Below, piece after piece: positions 22,580-27,617 of a DNA stretch of 27,617 nt. This stretch comes from Bacillota bacterium (lineage in GTDB: Bacteria > Bacillota > Bacilli > Alicyclobacillales > SLC66). The notes below the pieces were generated by a model. That model searched no databases. It was not told the origin of the DNA and saw only the letters and a list, made by a program, of their open reading frames with translations. The stretch is taken from contig JAJZAS010000001.1 of NCBI GenBank assembly GCA_021799325.1, positions 1 to 27,617 of the forward strand, read 5' to 3'. The first letter of the stretch is position 1; every line of letters begins with the position of its first letter. A program made the position numbers and the translations under genes.

Positions 22580-25500
22580 ATGGAAACTGAACGATATCTG
22601 CCTCAACATCAAGTTCGTTTTGTTACGGCAGCGAGTTTATTTGACGGTCATGATGCATCTATCAATATTTTTCGCCGCTTATTGCAGGCGAGCGGCGCTG
22701 AAGTGATTCATTTGGGACATAACAGGTCCGTAAAAGAAATTGTCGATGCGGCCATCATGGAAGATGCGCAGGCGATTGCGATTAGTTCCTATCAAGGCGG
22801 ACACATGGAGTTTTTCAAATACATGGTGGATATGCTAAAAGATCGCGGCGCAGGCCATATCCGTGTGTTTGGCGGTGGCGGAGGTGTCATCGTACCTCGC
22901 GAAATTGAGGAGTTGCACGCATATGGGGTGGCACGCATCTACTCGCCTGACGATGGCCGGGCGTTGGGGCTACAAGGCATGATCAACGACATGTTGAGAA
23001 AGTCCGACTGGCCGACTCCCAAGGCGCGCGCCGCCGCTTTTTTGGAAGGTAATGAAAAGTTGGAAAAAGACGATACCTTGACCATTGCCGAACTGATCAG
23101 TCTGGTAGAAGAGAATGTGGGCGATCGGAAGGCATCGGCAAGTGTGCTAGAAAAAGTGAAGCAAGAAAAACAACCAGACAGTGTCATCGTAGGCATGACT
23201 GGTACAGGTGGCGCGGGGAAAAGTTCGTTAACCGATGAGCTAGTCAGGCGCTTTTTGCGCGATTTTAAGGACAAATCGGTCGCTATCCTTTCGGTGGATC
23301 CTTCCCGGCAAAAAAGTGGTGGCGCACTGCTTGGCGATCGCATTCGCATGAATGCGATCCACGATGATCGCGTGTATATGCGTTCGCTTGCAACGAGGAA
23401 GTCGCATTCAGAACTGTCACTCGCGATTCAGGATGCCATACAGGTCGTGAGAGCAGCGGGTTTTGATCTGATTCTCGTCGAAACAAGCGGGATTGGCCAA
23501 GGAGATGCCGCTGTTTCAGAGATCGCAGATGTCAGCGTCTACGTCATGACAGCAGAATTTGGCGCACCATCGCAACTCGAAAAAATAGACATGCTTGATT
23601 ACGCAGATCTCGTCGCGATCAATAAATTTGACCGCAAAGGTGCGAACGATGCACTGCGACACGTGCAAAAACAAATTCAGCGCAACTTCAACCGTTTTCA
23701 CGAACCGCTTGATGCGATGCCTGTCTATGGTACGATCGCGAGCCAATTCAACGATATTGGCACCAATTCGCTATACTTGGCACTGATTGGTGCCATCAAT
23801 GAGAAAAAAACTTTTTCGTGGCAAAGTAGGTTATCCCTCGTGACAGGAATCCCCACGCGTACCTCGTTGATACCTGGTGATCGGGTGCACTATCTGCTGG
23901 ATATCGTGCAGAAAGTGAGAGGCTATCGCGCAGAGGTCGAAGAACAAGCCACGTTTGCACGAACGCTGTTTCAACTGGAAGGCGCAAAGGCCGCATTGCA
24001 GGAAGATGGGGAGACGACACTTGCTGCCATTGATCGTAAAATGGAGACCATCAAATCCCGGTTAAGGCCAAAATCGCTCTCGGACATTGCTGAATATGCG
24101 GAAGTCGTGAGCCGTTACCGGGCGAAAGAATTGGTGACGGTCACGCGCGGAAAAGAGCAGCGTCAACCGCTTTATCACAAATCTCTCTCAGGACTGGACA
24201 TTCCCAAAGTGGCAGTGCCAACACTCCACGATTATGGCGATATCGTGCGTTACATGGGGCTTGAGAATGTGCCAGGATCATTTCCCTATACAGCTGGCGT
24301 ATTTCCGCTAAAACGCACGGAAGAAGAACCTCGACGTCAATTTGCGGGGGAAGGGACACCAGAGCGCACGAATCGAAGGTTTCACTTTTTATCTAAAGAA
24401 GATAAGGCGAAACGTTTATCTACTGCATTTGACAGTGTCACGTTATACGGAGAAGATCCTGCGGAAAGACCGGATATTTACGGAAAAGTAGGGGAGAGCG
24501 GCGTCTCCATCTGCACCCTTGAAGATATGGAAAAGCTATATGCAGGGTTTGATCTCATCGATCCGAATACCTCTGTGTCCATGACGATCAACGGACCCGC
24601 ACCCATGATCCTTGCAATGTATTTAAATACAGCGATCAATCAGCAGGTCCGGGAAAAAGAAAGCGAACTGGGACGGTCATTAACGGATAGTGAACTGGTA
24701 GGTGTGAAAGAACAAACGCTACAGGTGGTCAGAGGCACGGTTCAAGCCGATATATTGAAAGAAGACCAGGGGCAGAATACATGCATTTTTTCAACTGAAT
24801 TTGCCCTGCGCCTGATGGGAGACATTCAGGAATACTTTATCCAACACAAGATGAGGAACTACTACTCTGTTTCGATTAGCGGATACCACATCGCGGAAGC
24901 AGGGGCCAATCCCATTACGCAACTGGCGTTTACGCTTGCCAATGCGTTTACCTATGTGGAGTATTACCTTAGTCGCGGCATGAACATTGACGACTTTGCG
25001 CCAAATCTGTCCTTCTTTTTCAGCAATGGGATGGATCCAGAATACACTGTGATGGGTCGCGTGGCACGCCGTATCTGGTCGGTCGTGATCAAACACCTGT
25101 ATAGCGGAAATGAACGCAGCCAAAAATTGAAATATCATATTCAAACCTCAGGAAGGTCATTGCACGCGCAGGAAGTCGATTTCAACGACATTCGTACTAC
25201 CCTCCAGGCACTCCTCGCGATCTATGACAATACGAATTCACTTCACACGAATGCTTATGACGAGGCGATTACCACGCCTACAGAGGGCTCGGTGAGAAGG
25301 GCCATGGCCATCCAGATGATCATTAATCGAGAATTTGGCCTGACAAAAAATGAAAATCCGATCCAGGGTGCTTACATTGTCGAGGAATTGACAGACTTGG
25401 TTGAGCAGGCAGTGCTTGAAGAATTCCTTCGTTTGCATGAACGGGGTGGGGTGCTGGGTGCTATGGAACTGCAGTATCAGCGTGGCAAAATTCAGGAAGA

Positions 25501-25840
25501 GTCGCTTTATTACGAAACCCTCAAGCATTCAGGAGAACTGCCGATCATCGGCGTCAACACGTTTATCAATCCACTTACGCTTCAAGAAGACTATCAACCA
25601 CCGGAACTCGAGCTTGCGAGGGCGACAAAGGAAGAAAAAGAACAGCAGATCACCTCTCTCAGGCAGTTTCAGTCCATGCACCAAGATGAAGCAAAGAGTG
25701 CGCTTGAACGCTTGAAACACGTGGCAGAAAGTGATGGCAATGTGTTTGCAGAATTGATGGAAACGGTGAAAGTGGCAAGCCTTGGCCAAATAACCGCAGC
25801 GCTTTATGAAGTGGGAGGCCAATATCGTCGCAATATGTAA
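22580..25840 (+). CDS. icmF: Fused isobutyryl-CoA mutase (IcmF)
   Basis: A 1086-residue adenosylcobalamin enzyme interconverting isobutyryl-CoA and n-butyryl-CoA. Domains in order: B12-binding (about 10-140, FDGHDAS with cobalt-ligand His24, later FGGGGGVIV); a MeaB-like G-protein chaperone (about 200-420, P-loop GTGGAGKSS at 208-216, SVDPSR, ETSGIGQGD, NKFD at 348-351); a linker; and the mutase barrel (about 545-1080). In the acyl pocket, the positions that are Tyr and Arg in methylmalonyl-CoA mutase appear here as Phe (TAGVF) and Gln (DQGQNT), fitting IcmF rather than MCM. AAGGAGG precedes ATG 22580 by 6 bases. The gene follows tetR by 25 bases. Confidence 0.94.
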   Translation: METERYLPQHQVRFVTAASLFDGHDASINIFRRLLQASGAEVIHLGHNRSVKEIVDAAIMEDAQAIAISSYQGGHMEFFKYMVDMLKDRGAGHIRVFGGGGGVIVPREIEELHAYGVARIYSPDDGRALGLQGMINDMLRKSDWPTPKARAAAFLEGNEKLEKDDTLTIAELISLVEENVGDRKASASVLEKVKQEKQPDSVIVGMTGTGGAGKSSLTDELVRRFLRDFKDKSVAILSVDPSRQKSGGALLGDRIRMNAIHDDRVYMRSLATRKSHSELSLAIQDAIQVVRAAGFDLILVETSGIGQGDAAVSEIADVSVYVMTAEFGAPSQLEKIDMLDYADLVAINKFDRKGANDALRHVQKQIQRNFNRFHEPLDAMPVYGTIASQFNDIGTNSLYLALIGAINEKKTFSWQSRLSLVTGIPTRTSLIPGDRVHYLLDIVQKVRGYRAEVEEQATFARTLFQLEGAKAALQEDGETTLAAIDRKMETIKSRLRPKSLSDIAEYAEVVSRYRAKELVTVTRGKEQRQPLYHKSLSGLDIPKVAVPTLHDYGDIVRYMGLENVPGSFPYTAGVFPLKRTEEEPRRQFAGEGTPERTNRRFHFLSKEDKAKRLSTAFDSVTLYGEDPAERPDIYGKVGESGVSICTLEDMEKLYAGFDLIDPNTSVSMTINGPAPMILAMYLNTAINQQVREKESELGRSLTDSELVGVKEQTLQVVRGTVQADILKEDQGQNTCIFSTEFALRLMGDIQEYFIQHKMRNYYSVSISGYHIAEAGANPITQLAFTLANAFTYVEYYLSRGMNIDDFAPNLSFFFSNGMDPEYTVMGRVARRIWSVVIKHLYSGNERSQKLKYHIQTSGRSLHAQEVDFNDIRTTLQALLAIYDNTNSLHTNAYDEAITTPTEGSVRRAMAIQMIINREFGLTKNENPIQGAYIVEELTDLVEQAVLEEFLRLHERGGVLGAMELQYQRGKIQEESLYYETLKHSGELPIIGVNTFINPLTLQEDYQPPELELARATKEEKEQQITSLRQFQSMHQDEAKSALERLKHVAESDGNVFAELMETVKVASLGQITAALYEVGGQYRRNM

Positions 25841-25843
25841 TTA

Positions 25844-25852
25844 TGGTACAAT
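25844..25852 (+). promoter_or_regulatory. Extended -10 promoter for uppP
   Basis: TGGTACAAT (25844-25852) is an extended -10 element (TGn then TACAAT, 5 of 6), 34 bases before the uppP ATG and just after the icmF stop. No good -35 lies 17 bases upstream, as often seen with extended -10 promoters. Confidence 0.55.
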
Positions 25853-25886
25853 ACGGGCGAAACGGATTCTAGGAGGAATTTGATAG

Positions 25887-26726
25887 ATGTCTCTCTTGCA
25901 GACACTGATTTTCGCCCTTGTACAAGGCATTACGGAATTATTCCCCATCAGCAGTGTGGGCCATGGGGTTTTAATTCCGTTTCTTTTTCACTGGCCCAAT
26001 ATTCAGTCGAGCCCTACTTTTTTACCTTATATCGTCATGCTGCATGTGGGGACCGCTGTGGCGCTGCTCATCTTTTTTATCGTGGACTGGCTGGTGTTTT
26101 TGCGTGCCGTATTTGTCCCTTCAAAGGCACCGAGCAAGCGTGAAGCTAAGATGGCAAGAAAAGAGTTTTTTCTGATCATAGTCGCCACGATTCCAGCAGT
26201 GATTTTGGGAGGGCTGTTTACTCACAAATTCGAAACACTGTTTGGGAATCCCCGCATCGCCATGATCTTTTTGATTGTCAACGGCATCATCTTGCTTTAC
26301 GGAGACCGTTTAATGAAGCGAGCAGGGAGAAAAGAATCCCACGATTTATCCTATGGACAAGCCTTTATCATCGGCATTTTGCAGTCATTTGCCCTGATAC
26401 CGGGATTTTCAAGATCAGGGATGTCCATGATTGGAGGACTTGTTTACGGCCTTCGCTACGAGGCGGCGGCAAGGTTCAGTTTTTTGCTTGCGACACCGAT
26501 CATTCTCGGAGCAGCCGTAAAGGAACTGCCCAAGCTCCATCATGCGGCTCATGGTATGTTAACCATGGCGCTTATTGGTGGTCTCGTTGCGGGGATTGCC
26601 GCACTTTTCAGTACTTGGTTTCTCATGCGTTATTTTAAAACCAGAGAAGTGAGGGCGCTTCGCCCGTTTGGGATTTATTGCTTGATTGTTGGGGTGGGAA
26701 CGTTAATTCTCAGCTTTTTCATATAA
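25887..26726 (+). CDS. uppP: Undecaprenyl-diphosphatase (UppP/BacA)
   Basis: A 279-residue polytopic membrane enzyme that dephosphorylates undecaprenyl diphosphate, regenerating the carrier lipid for peptidoglycan and teichoic acids and giving bacitracin tolerance. The two active-site signatures are present: QGITELFPISSVGH (13-26, Glu17, Ser22, Ser23, His26) and PGFSRSGMS (172-180, Arg176). The length and the hydrophobic helices throughout match the family. AGGAGG at 25871-25876 precedes ATG 25887 by 10 bases. It appears to have its own extended -10 promoter. A PAP2 enzyme of possibly overlapping function is encoded at 12439-12984. Confidence 0.95.
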   Translation: MSLLQTLIFALVQGITELFPISSVGHGVLIPFLFHWPNIQSSPTFLPYIVMLHVGTAVALLIFFIVDWLVFLRAVFVPSKAPSKREAKMARKEFFLIIVATIPAVILGGLFTHKFETLFGNPRIAMIFLIVNGIILLYGDRLMKRAGRKESHDLSYGQAFIIGILQSFALIPGFSRSGMSMIGGLVYGLRYEAAARFSFLLATPIILGAAVKELPKLHHAAHGMLTMALIGGLVAGIAALFSTWFLMRYFKTREVRALRPFGIYCLIVGVGTLILSFFI

Positions 26727-26761
26727 ATATCATCGCCAATATTTTGAAATGTGGATAAAAA

Positions 26762-26840
26762 TACTGCCTGATTGCAAACCTCTAACCAAGGGGGGATGAC
26801 ATGCGAACCTTGGTTTGGTTGAATTTGCGATCAGGCAGTA
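26762..26840 (+). promoter_or_regulatory. Nested RNA hairpin enclosing the MFS gene start
   Basis: An outer stem of 17 bp pairs 26762-26778 with 26824-26840 (one G:U wobble). An inner perfect 8-bp stem pairs AACCAAGG (26784-26791) with CCTTGGTT (26808-26815). The 16-base apical loop holds most of the G-rich ribosome binding site and the ATG (26801-26803). The right-hand arms lie inside the first 14 codons. This suggests translational or attenuation control; no such element is known to me for this family. Confidence 0.6.
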
Positions 26841-27617
26841 CGCTTTTGATATGGCTGAATTCATTGTTTTTGGCAGCAATGGCGCTTTCGGGAACCTTCA
26901 TCAACATCTACATATTTCGTGTGGATCATTCAATCGCCGCCATCGGTCAGTTTAATTTTTTCGAATACTTGGCATACCCCATTGCATTTCTGGCAGCAGG
27001 GAAAGTCTCCACCATCTTGAAAGAAATATGGTTTTTAAGGGTGGGCGTGGTGTTGCTCGCCGGGTTTTTTATTTGGATTATCACTCAGGGAAACGCGCCA
27101 AAAGTCGACCTTTCCATGCTGGGAATCCTGTACGGCTTTGGCCAGGGGATCTACTGGTTCGGATTCAATATCCTTAGTTTTGATTGGACAACGTGGGAAA
27201 CACGGCCCTCCTTTCAAGGTACACTGGGTTTTGCTGGAGCCATCGCGACGACTGCATTTCCTTTTTTGGCAGGTATCCTTATTTCCAAGGCAAAAAATTA
27301 TTCGGGATATTATATGGTTTTCCTCTTATCTTTGGCGCTTTTTGCTTTGTTGCTGTTGATTAGTGCAAAGGCAGCGCACAGTCCAAAAGAAAAGCAGTTC
27401 AATTTGCAGGAAGGGTTTCGCTTTCAGGGGGATCCTGATTGGTTTCGCTTGTGGTTGGGGACTATTGCATTTGGCCTTCGTGAAGGGGTTTATGCGTTTT
27501 TTATCAGCATTCTAGCCTATTCATTGACAAAGAGTGAAGAATTTTTCGGTTTGTACAGTTTGGTGATTGGGACCTTTTCTTTTAGCGCGTTTTTTTTGGC
27601 GGGTAAACTTCCAAAAT
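26801..27617 (+). CDS. MFS-type transporter, 3' partial
   Basis: The frame runs open from ATG 26801 to the window end (272 codons visible) with no stop. The product is strongly hydrophobic, with about seven visible membrane segments. Examples are LIWLNSLFLAAMALSGTFI, VGVVLLAGFFIWIIT and FLLSLALFALLLLIS. A charged loop near 200-220 (KAAHSPKEKQ) separates the two halves as in MFS proteins. The N-terminal SGTFINIYIF followed by a loop and FNFFEYLAYPIAFLAAGK resembles Bacillus YqgE-like permeases. The substrate is unknown. An AAGGGGGG ribosome binding site precedes the start, and both sit in a nested hairpin. The uppP stop is 74 bases upstream. Confidence 0.82.
   Translation, partial: MRTLVWLNLRSGSTLLIWLNSLFLAAMALSGTFINIYIFRVDHSIAAIGQFNFFEYLAYPIAFLAAGKVSTILKEIWFLRVGVVLLAGFFIWIITQGNAPKVDLSMLGILYGFGQGIYWFGFNILSFDWTTWETRPSFQGTLGFAGAIATTAFPFLAGILISKAKNYSGYYMVFLLSLALFALLLLISAKAAHSPKEKQFNLQEGFRFQGDPDWFRLWLGTIAFGLREGVYAFFISILAYSLTKSEEFFGLYSLVIGTFSFSAFFLAGKLPK

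Overview
This window reads as a chromosomal stretch of a Gram-positive, spore-former-type Bacillota. The supports are strong purine-rich ribosome binding sites (AAGGAGG), frequent GTG and TTG starts, a Bacillus-like fadN-fadA-fadE order, a Firmicute-type short IspH, a LysM-3D cell-wall protein, a D-amino-acid aminotransferase and a GtaB-type uridylyltransferase. Base composition looks intermediate (roughly half GC). My best guess is an Alicyclobacillaceae-like lineage (for example the acidophilic Sulfoacidibacillus group), but that is inference only. I see no rRNA, tRNA, CRISPR array, transposase or phage gene. The window is almost fully coding, and no gene-free stretch exceeds about 220 bases.

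Layout. (1) Bases 1-2904: a 5'-truncated inositol-monophosphatase-family protein, a HAD phosphatase and nicotinate phosphoribosyltransferase, tightly packed. (2) 2901-3869, minus strand: a membrane-anchored class A beta-lactamase-fold protein that has lost all three catalytic motifs. (3) 4091-8318: an OmpR-type response regulator, a histidine kinase with an unusual acidic insertion, IspH of the MEP isoprenoid pathway, and proline dehydrogenase. (4) 8404-11339: a MazG-like pyrophosphohydrolase, UTP-glucose-1-phosphate uridylyltransferase and a predicted ABC-class ATPase (COG3044/PF09818), only a few bases apart. (5) 11423-13374: a lipoprotein with two phospholipase D motifs, a PAP2 membrane phosphatase and a secreted cupredoxin-like protein lacking most copper ligands. 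(6) 13502-14796: a divergent pair, HIT hydrolase and D-amino-acid aminotransferase.

(7) 14933-20351: fatty-acid beta-oxidation operon fadN-fadA-fadE, closed by a clear rho-independent terminator. (8) 20409-21837: a minus-strand LysM-3D protein with an unexplained C-terminal tail, divergent from a small single-pass membrane coiled-coil protein. (9) 21922-25840: a TetR/AcrR regulator and the fused B12-dependent mutase IcmF. Imperfect palindromes beginning TTGAC lie before both fadN and tetR, so one regulator may control beta-oxidation and short-chain acyl-CoA rearrangement. (10) 25887-27617: undecaprenyl-diphosphatase UppP, then a 3'-truncated MFS transporter whose start codon sits inside a long nested RNA hairpin.

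Most genes are recognisable housekeeping functions. The least explained items are the start-codon hairpin of the MFS gene, the two apparently inactivated extracytoplasmic folds (beta-lactamase and cupredoxin), the kinase insertion, and the envelope-associated run of ATPase, PLD lipoprotein and PAP2 phosphatase.
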